NCBI GenBank assembly: GCA_964058805.1
Contig: CAXKVV010000371.1
Location: 1 to 29,949, forward strand
Length of the DNA stretch: 29,949 bases
Direction of reading: 5' to 3'
From: Schoenoplectus triqueter
Taxonomy: Eukaryota > Streptophyta > Magnoliopsida > Poales > Cyperaceae
The notes below the pieces were generated by a model, which was not told the DNA's origin, ran no database searches, and was given only the letters and a program-made list of their open reading frames with translations. Both the position numbers and the translations under genes were made by a program. This document shows, piece after piece, positions 1-11,657 of the stretch. Each line of letters opens with the position of its first letter. The first letter of the stretch is position 1.

Positions 1-3000
1 AAAAACTATTGTTTAAATAAATTATTTGAATTTTTTTATCATTTTTGGCGTAATAACTAGACATACATTCATAAAAATTAATATAATTCCTTTTGATTAT
101 ATCTATTATAAAATTATTCAATTAAAACATCGATATCAAATTTCTACGACACTAATTTTGTGAAAATTTAACTAGGATGTATTAAAATTGCAGTTTTAAC
201 AACTTTTTTTTAATATTTTTTTACCTCATTACAAGACATAAATTTGTGAAAATCATATAACTGCTCTTAATAATGACAATTATAAGATTTTGTTAGTTTA
301 ACACTTCGATATGATCATTCAAAAACATTAACTCTCTACAAAACATAACTTCGATACATTAAAAACTGCTCATTAAATAAGTTGTTTGAGTTATTCATCA
401 TTTTTGACCTCTTAACTACACGTGAATTAATACAGATTATATAATTACACCTAGTTATGTCAGTTATAACCTTTCATTATTAACATTTTACGACACTAAT
501 TTTGTAGAAAAACTTAACTAAAAATTGTTATTTAAACAAGTATTTTGAGTTTTTCATCAGTTTTAGCCTCATAACTACACATAAATTTATACAAATTAAC
601 ATAATTAACCTAATTATGTCTATTATAAGATTTTTTTATTTAACATTTCTATATGAACTTTCTATGATACTAATCTTGCATAAAACTTAACTAGGTGTAT
701 CAAAAACTGTTGTTTAAACCAGTTGTTCCAGTTTTTCATCATTTTCGGGTCGTAATGACATATAAATTCTTACAAATTCATATAAATACTCCAAATTATA
801 TCTATTGTAAATTTTTCTAATAAAGGCATCAATATAAACTGTTCTATGATACTAATTTTATAGAAAACATAATTCTGATGCTTTAAAACCGCTATTTAAA
901 CAGGTCGTTTGAGTTTTTCATCTTTTTTATTTTTATAACTACAAATAAATTTATGAAAACTCATACAAATACTCCTAATTACGTCCGTTATAATATTTTC
1001 CAATTAATATTTCGATATGAATATTTTATGAAACTATTTTTTCAGAAAAGTTAATTAAGATGCATAATAAACTGCTGTTTAAAAAAATATTTGAGTTTTT
1101 TTATCATTTCTGGTTTCATTACAGCACATTAATTCTTTTAAATTAATATAATTACTATTAATTATGTCTATTATAGAATTTTCCATTAATACATCGATAT
1201 AAAGATTCTACCTCACCGATTTTGAACAAAATATAACTAGGATGTATTAGAAAAACTGTTGTTTTGAACATAAATTTATGTAAATTCATATATATACTCA
1301 TAATAATGTCTATTATAAAAAGCTTTAATTAACACTTCGATATGAACATTTAAAAATATTAATTTTGTACAAAACTTAATTCGATTGCATTAAAAATATT
1401 AAGTTACTTGAGCATTTCATCATTTTTGGCCCCGTAACACACATGAATTCGCGCAAATGGATATAGATACTCCTAATTATGTCTATTATAAAAAAATTAA
1501 TTAATATTTAGATATGAATATTTTATGACACTAATTCGGCCCAAAATATAATTAGGATGCATTAAAAACTGTTGTTTAATTAAGTAATCTGAGTTTTTCA
1601 TCATTTATGGTTTTATAACTATACATAGTTCGTATAAATAAATATAATTACTCATAATTATGTCGATTATAATATTTTTCTGTTCACACTTGGATATGAA
1701 CATTCTACAACGTGAATTTTACATAAAACCTAATTAGGATGCATTAAAAACTATTATTTATCGAGTTATTTGAATTTTTCATAATTTTTACATCATAACT
1801 GTACATAAATTCGTGCAAACTCATACAAATACTTCTAATTATTTTATTTAGAGCTATTTCAGTTGACAATTCGTTATGAATATTCTACGACACTATATTT
1901 GCACAAAATTAACTAGGATGCACTAGAAAATATTGTGTAAGGAAGTTATTGGATTTTTACATCATTTTTGGCATCATAACTACAGATGAACCAATGCAAA
2001 TTGATAAAAATAACTTCTGATTATGTCATTTATAATGTTTTATAATTAACAGTTTGATATGAACATTCTACGAGACAAAATTTGCACAACACATTACAAG
2101 GATGTATTAAAAACTGTTGTTGAAATAAGTTATTTGAGTTTTTAATAGTTTTTGGTCTCGTAACTACACATGAATTCACGCAAATTAAGATAAATATTTT
2201 ACGAACCTAATTTTGAACAAAACATAATTAGGACGCATTAAAAATTACTGTTTAAACAAGTTGTTTGAGTTTTTTTATTATTTTTCACCTCATAACAACA
2301 CATAAATTCATACAAATTAATATAAATAATTCTAATTAAGTCCATTATTAATTTTTTTTAGTTAACACTTCGATATGATCATTTTACAATATTAATTTTC
2401 ATAAAAATTAATTAGGATGCGTTAAAAATAGAAGTATAAACAAGTTATTTGAATTATTATTATTATTTTTATCTCATAACTATGTATGAAAACATGCAAA
2501 TTAATTTTCAGTACTTCTAATTAATATACTATATAATTGTCCAAATAACATTATGATATAAACATTCTACAACACTAATATTGTACAAAACTTAATTTGG
2601 ACGCATTACAAACTGTAGTTTAAATAGGTTGTTTGAGTTTTTCATCATTTTTAGCCTCATAACTACACAAAAATTCCTACAAAGTAATATTTACTCTTTA
2701 TTATGTCTATTATAAGATTTCTCAGTTAACACTCTGGTATGATCATTTTACGATATTAATTTTGCACAAAACAGAACTAGGATGCATTAAAAAAACCTGT
2801 TTAAACAAATTATTTGAATTGTTTATCATTATTGGCGTCATAACTAGACATACATTTACAAAAAATAATATATTTCCTTTTGATTATATCTATTATAAAA
2901 TTATTCAATATAATTCCTTTTGATTATATCTATTATAAAATTATTTCTTTTGATATGAACATTCTACAACATGAATTTTTCAGAAAACATAACTATGATG

Positions 3001-3547
3001 CATTAAAAACTACTGATTAAATGAGTTATTTGAATTTTTCATAATTTTTGCGTCATAATTTTTCATAATTTTTGAGTTATTTGATTAATATTTTTTATCT
3101 CATTACAGGACATAAATTTGTGAAAGATCATAAAACTACTCTAAATAATGTCTATTATAAGATTTTATTAATTAACGCTTTGATATGATCATTCAAAAAC
3201 ATTAACTCGGCAAAAAACTTAACTCGAATACATTAAAAACTGTTCATTAATTACACATGAATTCGTACAAATTAATATATTTACTCCTTATTATGTCTAT
3301 TATAAGGTCATTCAGTTAACACTCTGATATGATCATTTTACGATATTAATTTTTCACAAAACATAACTCGGATGCAATAAAACCTGCTATTTAAACAAAT
3401 TATACAAATTTTTCTATAATTTTTCGCCACATAACTAGACAAAAATTCATAAAAAAATATAATTCCTTTTTATAATATCTCATATACATACTCCTAATTA
3501 TGTTTATTTACAGATATTTCAGTTGAAAATTCGATATGAACATTCAA
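1..3547. repeat. Left, diverged part of the satellite array
   Basis: These monomers are of the same types as the central higher-order repeat but are clearly more diverged. Base 1 corresponds in type to about 5052 of the core. The stretch 700-1550 carries one five-monomer block where the core has two. Bases 1550-1915 carry two monomer types that the core lacks. Several monomers are shortened or chimeric: the monomer starting near 2107 is fused to one of a different type near 2200, and 2945-3120 combines two types. A 40-base unit is tandemly duplicated at 2866-2945. This is what an old array flank would look like after escaping recent homogenisation. Confidence 0.85.
2866..2945. repeat. 40-bp tandem duplication inside a satellite monomer
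   Basis: The sequence TTCCTTTTGATTATATC with its following TATTATAAAATTATT occurs twice, 40 bases apart. In the corresponding monomers at about 5130 and 9185 it occurs once. This is a local slippage or replication duplication within one diverged monomer. Confidence 0.85.
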
Positions 3548-6500
3548 TGACACTGAATTTGCACAAAAATAACTAGGATGCACTAGAAAATATTGTTTAA
3601 GGAAGTTATTGGAGTTTTACATCATTTTTGACATCATAACTACATATGAACTGGTGCAAATTGATATAAAAAACCTTCTTATTATGTCCTTTATAATATT
3701 TTATAATTAACTGTACGATATGAACATTCTACGACATAAATTTTGCACAAAACATTACAAGGATGCATTAAAAACAGTTGTTGAAATAAGTTATTTGAAT
3801 TTTGCATCGTTTCTGGCCTCGTAACTACATATAAATTCGTGAAAATTCATAAAAATACTCTCAATTTTGTCAATTACAATATTTTGCAATGAATACTTCG
3901 ATATGAATATTTTAGGTCACAATTTTTTCACAAAAGTTAATTTGGATGCATTATAAACTAGCGCATAAACAAGTTCTTTGAGTTTTTCATCATTTTTGAC
4001 CTCATAACGACACACAAATTCGTACAAATCAAAATAATTACTCATAATTATCTCCATTATTATAATTTGTATATAACACATCGATATGAAAATTCTACGA
4101 CAACATTTTTTGCGCAATAATTAAGTAGGATGTAATAGAAGCTATTATTTAAACAAAGTTGTTTAAGTTTTTCATCATTTTTAGCCTCGCAACTGCACAT
4201 AAATTCACAAAAATTCAAATAAATACTTCTAATTATGTCTGTTATAGGATTCTAAAATTAATATTTAAATACGAACATTTAACACACTTATTCTGAATAA
4301 AACATAACTAGGATGCATTAAAAACTGCCGTTCAAATATGTTTTTTTTTTGAGTTTTTCATCGTTTTGACCTCATATCTACACATGAATTCATACAAATT
4401 AATATAAATACTTCTAATTATGTATGTTATAATATTTGTTTAGTTAGCATTTCGATATGAACATTTTACGAACCAAATCTTGAACAAAACTTAATTAGGA
4501 TGCATTAAAAACTGCTGTTTAAACAAGTTGTTTGAGATTTTCATCATTTTTCGCCTCATAACAACACATAAATTCGTACAAATTAATATAAATAATCCTA
4601 ATTATATATATTATTTGATTTTTTAGTTAAAAATTTGATATGATAATTTTACAATATTAATTTCACAAAAATTAACTAGGATGAGTTAAAAACAGCAGTT
4701 TAAACGAGTTATTTGAATTTTTCATTATTTTTGGTCCCATAACTATGGTTGAAATCGTGCAAAATAATTTTAAGTACTTCTAATTAATATATTATGTAAT
4801 TTTCCAAATAACATTACGATATTAACATTCTACAACACTAATTTTGTACAAAATTTTATTTGGATGCATTACAAACTGCAGTTTAAACAGGTTCTTAGAG
4901 TTTTTCATCATTTTTAGCCTCATAACTACACATGAATTCGTACAAATTAATATATTTACTCCTTATTATGTCTATTATAAGTTCATTCAGTTAACACTCC
5001 GATATGATCATTTTACGATATTAATTTTTCACAAAACTTAACTGGGATGCATTAAAACCTGCTATTTAAACAAATTATATAATTTTTTTAATCATTTTTG
5101 GCCTCATAACTAGACATAAATTCATAAAAATTAATATAATTCCTTTTGATTATATCTATTATAAAATTGTTCAATCAAAGCATCGACATGAGATTTCCAT
5201 GACACTAATTATGCTCAAAATTTAACTCGGATGTATTAAAAACTACGGTTTTAACAAGTTTTATTAATATTTTTTATCACATTACAGGACATAAATTTGT
5301 GAAAGATCATAAAACTACTCTTAATAATGTCTATTATAAGATTTTGTTAATTAACGCTTCGATATGATCATTCAAAAACATTAACTCAGCACAAAACTTA
5401 ACTCGGATACATTAAAAAGTTGTTTGAGTTATTCATCATTTTTGACCTCTTTACTACACGTGAATTCATACAGATTATATAATTACACCTAGTTATGCAA
5501 ATAATAAAATTTTTCAGTTAACACTTTGATATTAATATTTTACGACGCTAATTTTGCACAAAACATAACCAGGATTCATTAAAAACTGTTATTTATACAA
5601 GTAGTTTGAGTTTTTTTTATCATTTTAGCCTCATAACGACACATAAATTTGTACAAATTAACATAATTAACCTAATTATGTCTATTATAATTTTTTTAGT
5701 TAACATTTCGATATGAAATTTCTATGACACTAATTTTGCACAAAACTTAACTTGGATGTATTAAAAGCTGTTGTTTAAACAAGTTTCAGTTTTTCCTCAT
5801 TTTTGGGTCGTAACTACATATATATTTGTACAAATTCATATAAATACTCCTAATTTTGTCTATTATAAGATTTTTTTAATAAAGACATCAATATGACCAT
5901 TCTATGATACTAATTTTATATAAAACTTAATTCTGATGTTTATATACCGCTGTATAAACAGGTCGTTTGATTTTTCATCATTTTTAGCGTTATAACTACA
6001 CATGCATTCATGGAAATTCATATAAATACTCCAATTTGCGTCTGTTATAAGATTTTTCAATTAATATTTCGATTGGAAAATTTTATGACACTATTTTTTC
6101 AGAAAAGTTAATTAAGTTGCATAATAAACTGCCGTTTAAAGAAGTCGTTTGAGTTTTTCTTATCATTTTTGGCCTCATACCAGCACATTACTTCTTTTAA
6201 ATTATTATAATTAATGCTAATTATGTCTATTATAGAATTTTTCAAAGAAGACTTCGATATAAAGATTCCACGACACCGATTTTGAAGAAAACATAACTAG
6301 GATGTATTAGAAAAACTACAGTTTAAACATGCTTTTTTGAGTTTCTCGAGATTTGCTAGCTCAAAACTACACATAAATTCGTGCAAATTCATATAAATAC
6401 TCATAATAATGTCTATTATAAACCTTTTCAAATAACACTTCGATATGAACATTCAAAAATATTAGTTTTGCATAAAACTTAATTCAATTGCATTAACAAT

Positions 6501-7603
6501 AGCTGTTTCAACAAGTTACTTGAGCTTTTTCATCACTACACATGAATTCAAAATTCCGGAATCTGCCCGGAACAACTAGTTTCTGAAAATAAACCGGTTA
6601 CCTGCATCAAATGCATATAGATACTCCTAATTATGTGTATTATAAAAAAAAATCCAATTAATATTTAGATATGAACCTTTTATGACATTAATTTGGCCCA
6701 AAACATAATTAGGATCATTAAAAACTGTTGTTTAAACCAGTTGTTCCAGATTTTCATTATTTTCAGGTCGTAACGACATATAAATTTGTATAAATTGATA
6801 TAAATACTCCTAATTATGTCACTTATAAGATTTTCTAATAAAGACATCAATATGACCATTCTATGATACTAATTTTATAAAAAAACGTAATTCTGATGCC
6901 TTAAAACCGCTGTTTAAATAGGTCGTTTTAGTTTTTCATCATTTTTAGCGTTATAACTACACATAAATTCGTATAAAAAATCATATAAATACACCTAATT
7001 ATGCCTGTTATAAGATTTTTCAATTAATATTTCGATATGAATATTTTATGACACCATTTTTCAGAAAAGTTAATTAAGATGCATAAAAAAACTGCTGTTC
7101 GAAGAAGTTGTTTGAGTTTTTACTTATCATTTCTGGCTTCATAACTGCACATTAATTCTTCTAAATTCATATAATTACTGATAATTATGTCTATTATTGA
7201 ATATTTCAATTAATACATCGATATAAAGATTCTACATCACCGATTTTGAACAAAACATAACTAGGATGTATTAGAAAAACTGCTGTTTTGAACATGTTTT
7301 TTTAGTTTCTCAAGAGTTTTTAGCTCAGAACTACACATAAATTCGTGTAAGTTCATATATATACTCATAATAATGTCTATTATAAACATTTTGAATTAAC
7401 ACTTCGATATGAACATTCATAAATGTTAATTTTGCACAAAACTTAATTTGATTGCTTTAAAAACGCTGTTCGAACAAGTTACTTGAGCTTTTCATCAATT
7501 TTGGCCCCGTAACTACACATGAATTCATGCAAATGGATATAGATACTCCTAATTATGTCTATTATAAAAAATTTCCAATTAACATTTACATATGAACATT
7601 TTG
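3548..7603. repeat. Higher-order repeat copy 1 (22 monomers)
   Basis: This is the first of three tandem copies of a 22-monomer unit. Counting the GGATG-type boxes from 3576 to 7632 gives 22 monomers, with mostly 180-188 bases between boxes. The exceptions are one short monomer (167 bases, from 5405) and one long monomer (227 bases, from 6485), which contains a foreign insert. The start is placed where sequence identity with copies 2 and 3 begins, at TGACACTGAATTTGCAC. Upstream of that point the sequence differs from the sequence upstream of copies 2 and 3. Length is 4056 bases. Confidence 0.95.
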
Positions 7604-7631
7604 TGACACTGAATTTGCACAAAAATAACTA
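5754..7631. repeat. Nested duplication of a five-monomer block within the HOR
   Basis: Five consecutive monomers starting near 5754, 5934, 6115, 6300 and 6485 match, in order, the next five starting near 6712, 6893, 7077, 7264 and 7449. Shared diagnostic variants are TTTTCGGGTCGTAAC-like text in the first of each set, TTTTTAGCGTTATAAC in the second, CACATTAMTTCTT in the third, TTAGAAAAACTGC with TTTTTTAGTTTCTC in the fourth, and GCATATAGATACTCC or GGATATAGATACTCC in the fifth. The two blocks are more different from each other than the HOR copies are, so this duplication is older. The left array flank (about 700-1550) has only one such block. Confidence 0.85.
6551..6611. other. 61-base GC-richer insert in one satellite monomer, HOR copy 1
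   Basis: Between GAATTCA and TGCATATAG the monomer carries about 61 bases with no relation to the satellite. They include the palindrome TTCCGGAA, then CTGCCCGGAACAACTAG and AAACCGGTTACCTGCATC. The sister monomer near 7520 reads straight through this point. The same monomer has lost about 16 bases (the TTTTGGCCCCGTAA part) just upstream. I do not recognise the source. Confidence 0.85.
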
Positions 7632-10600
7632 GGATGCACTAGAAAATATTGTTTAAGGAAGTTATTGGAGTTTTACATCATTTTTGGCATCATAACTACA
7701 GATGAACCGGTGCAAATTGATAAAAAAAAACCTTCTTATTATGTCCTTTATAATATTTTATAATTAACTGATCGATATGAACATTTTACGACACAAATTT
7801 TACACAAAACATTACAAGGATGCATTAAAAACAGTTGTTGAAATAAGTTATTTGAATTTTGCATCGTTTATGGCCTCGTAACTACATATAAAATCGTGAA
7901 AATTCATAAAAATACTCCCAATTTTGTCAATTATAATATTTTGCAATGAATACTTCGATATGAATATTTTAGGACACAATGTTTTCACAAAAGTTAATTT
8001 GGATGCATTATAAACTAGCGCATAAACAAGTTCTTTGAGTTTTTCATCATTTCTGACCTCATAACGACACACAAATTCGTACAAATCAATATAATTACTC
8101 ATAATTATCTCCATTATTATAATTTGTATATAACACATCGATATGAAAATTCTACGACAACATTTTTTGCGCAATAATTAAGTAGGATGTAATGGAAGCT
8201 ATTATTTAAACAAAGTTGTTTAAGTTTTTCATTATTTTTAGCCTCACAACTGCACATAAATTCGCAAAAATTCAAATAAATACTTCTAATTATGTCTGTT
8301 ATAGGATTCTAAAATTAATATTTAAATACGAACATTTAACACACTTATTCTGAATAAAACATAACTAGGATGCATTAAAAACTACCGTTCAAATTTTTTT
8401 TTTTTTGAGTTTTTCATCGTTTTGACCTCATATCTACACATGAATTCATACAAATTAATATAAATACTTCTAATTATGTATGTTATAATATTTGTTTAGT
8501 TAGCATTTCGATATGAACATTTTACGAACCAAATCTTGAACAAAACTTAATTAGGATGCATTAAAAACTGCTGTTTAAACAAGTTGTTTGAGATTTTCAT
8601 CATTTTTCGCCTCATAACAACACATAAATTCGTACAAATTAATATAAATAATCCTAATTATATATATTATTTGATTTTTTAGTTAAAAATTTGATATGAT
8701 AATTTTACAATATTAATTTCACAAAAATTAACTAGGATGAGTTAAAAACAGCAGTTTAAACGAGTTATTTGAATTTTTCATTATTTTTGGTCCCATAACT
8801 ATGGTTGAAATCGTGCAAAATAATTTTAAGTACTTCTAATTAATATATTATGTAATTTTCCAAATAACATTACGATATTAACATTCTACAACACTAATTT
8901 TGTACAAAATTTTATTTGGATGCATTACAAACTGCAGTTTAAACAGGTTCTTAGAGTTTTTCATCATTTTTAGCCTCATAACTACACATGAATTCGTACA
9001 AATTAATATATTTACTCCTTATTATGTCTATTATAAGTTCAATCAGTTAACACTCCGATATGATCATTTTACGATATTAATTTTTCACAAAACTTAACTG
9101 GGATGCATTAAAACCTGCTATTTAAACAAATTATATAATTTTTTTAATCATTTTTGGCCTCATAACTAGACATAAATTCATAAAAATTAATATAATTCCT
9201 TTTGATTATATCTATTATAAAATTGTTCAATCAAAGCATCGACATGAGATTTCCATGACACTAATTATGCTCAAAATTTAACTCGGATGTATTAAAAACT
9301 ACGGTTTTAACAAGTTTTATTAATATTTTTTATCACATTACAGGACATAAATTTGTGAAAGATCATAAAACTACTCTTAATAATGTCTATTATCAGATTT
9401 TGTTAATTAACGCTTCGATATGATCATTCAAAAACATTAACTCAGCACAAAACTTAACTCGGATACATTAAAAAGTTGTTTGAGTTATTCATCATTTTTG
9501 ACCTCTTTACTACACGTGAATTCATACAGATTTTATAATTACACCTAGTTATGCAAATAATAAAATTTTTGAGTTAACACTTTGATATTAATATTTTACG
9601 ACGCTAATTTTGCACAAAACATAACCAGGATTCATTAAAAACTGTTATTTATACAAGTAGTTTGAGTTTTTTTTATCATTTTAGCCTCATAACGACACAT
9701 AAATTTGTACAAATTAACATAATTAACCTAATTATGTCTATTATAAGTTTTTTTAGTTAACATTTCGATATGAAATTTCTATGACACTAATTTTGCACAA
9801 AACTTAACTTGGATGTATTAAAAGCTGTTGTTTAAACAAGTTTCAGTTTTTCCTCATTTTTGGGTCGTAACTACATATATATTTGTACAAATTCATATAA
9901 ATACTTCTAATTATGTCTATTATAAGATTTTTTAATAAAGACATCAATATGACCATTCTATGATACTAATTTTATATAAAACTTAATTCTGATGTTTATA
10001 TACCGCTGTATAAACAGGTCGTTTGATTTTTCATCATTTTTAGCGTTATAACTACACATGCATTCATGGAAATTCATATAAATACTCCAATTTGCGTCTG
10101 TTATAAGATTTTTCAATTAATATTTCGATTGGAAAATTTTATGACACTATTTTTTCAGAAAAGTTAATTAAGTTGCATAATAAACTGCCGTTTAAAGAGT
10201 TGTTTGAGTTTTTCTTATCATTTTTGGCCTCATACCAGCACATTACTTCTTTTAAATTATTATAATTAATGCTAATTATGTCTATTATAGAATTTTTCAA
10301 AGAAGACTTCGATATAAAGATTCCACGACACCGATTTTGAAGAAAACATAACTAGGATGTATTAGAAAAACTGCAGTTTAAACATGCTTTTTTGAGTTTC
10401 TCGAGATTTGTTAGCTCAAAACTACACATAAATTCGTGCAAATTCATATAAATACTCACAATAATGTCTATTATAAACCTTTTCAAATAACACTTCGATA
10501 TGAACATTCAAAAATATTAGTTTTGCATAAAACTTAATTCAATTGCATTAACAATAGCTGTTTCAACAAGTTACTTGAGCTTTTTCATCACTACACATGA

Positions 10601-11657
10601 ATTCAAAATTCCGGAATCTGCCCGGAACAACTAGTTTCTGAAAATAAACCGGTTACCTGCATCAAATGCATATAGATACTCCTAATTATGTGTATTATAA
10701 AAAAAATCCAATTAATATTTAGATATGAACCTTTTATGACATTAATTTGGCCCAAAACATAATTAGGATCATTAAAAACTGTTGTTTAAACCAGTTGTTC
10801 CAGATTTTCATTATTTTCGGGTCGTAACGACATATAAATTTGTATAAATTGATATAAATACTCCTAATTATGTCACTTATAAGATTTTCTAATAAAGACA
10901 TCAATATGACCATTCTATGATACTAATTTTATAAAAAAACGTAATTCTGATGCCTTAAAACCGCTGTTTAAATAGGTCGTTTCAGTTTTTCATCATTTTT
11001 AGCGTTATAACTACACATAAATTCGTATAAAAAATCATATAAATACACCTAATTATGCCTGTTATAAGATTTTTCAATTAATATTTCGATATGAATATTT
11101 TATGACACCATTTTTCAGAAAAGTTAATTAAGATGCATAAAAAAACTGCTGTTCGAAGAAGTTGTTTGAGTTTTTACTTATCATTTCTGGCTTCATAACT
11201 GCACATTAATTCTTCTAAATTCATATAATTACTGATAATTATGTCTATTATTGAATTTTTCAATTAATACATCGATATAAAGATTCTACATCACCGATTT
11301 TGAACAAAACATAACTAGGATGTATTAGAAAAACTGCTGTTTTGAACATGTTTTTTTAGTTTCTCAAGAGTTTTTAGCTCAGAACTACACATAAATTCGT
11401 GTAAGTTCATATATATACTCATAATAATGTCTATTATAAATATTTTGAATTAACACTTCGATATGAACATTCATAAATGTTAATTTTGCACAAAACTTAA
11501 TTTGATTGCTTTAAAAACGCTGTTCGAACAAGTTACTTGAGCTTTTCATCAATTTTGGCCCCGTAACTACACATGAATTCATGCAAATGGATATAGATAC
11601 TCCTAATTATGTCTATTATAAAAAATTTCCAATTAACATTTACATATGAACATTTTG
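7604..11657. repeat. Higher-order repeat copy 2 (22 monomers)
   Basis: This is the second copy of the 22-monomer unit, 4054 bases long. It is nearly identical to copies 1 and 3, differing by scattered single bases and by small length changes in A or T runs. It begins at the same TGACACTGAATTTGCAC point as the others. At some sites it shares variants with copy 3 against copy 1 (for example TTTCTGACCTC near 8050). At others copy 2 is the odd one out (for example AACTACCGTTCAAATTT near 8387). All three copies contain the same rare 61-base insert. Confidence 0.95.
10606..10666. other. 61-base insert, HOR copy 2
   Basis: By eye it is identical to the insert in copy 1 and lies at the same place in the unit. 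It therefore entered before the HOR was amplified. Confidence 0.85.

Noticed and set aside
4844..5041. A 65-codon plus-strand open frame conserved at 8900-9097 and 12954-13151
   Set aside because: It spans one satellite monomer in each HOR copy. Conservation reflects recent duplication, not selection on a protein.
7848..8174. A 108-codon minus-strand open frame, repeated at 11901-12227 and shortened at 3917-4117
   Set aside because: It lies wholly within satellite monomers and recurs only because the HOR is repeated. It has internal repeats with the monomer period and a low-complexity composition, with no domain.
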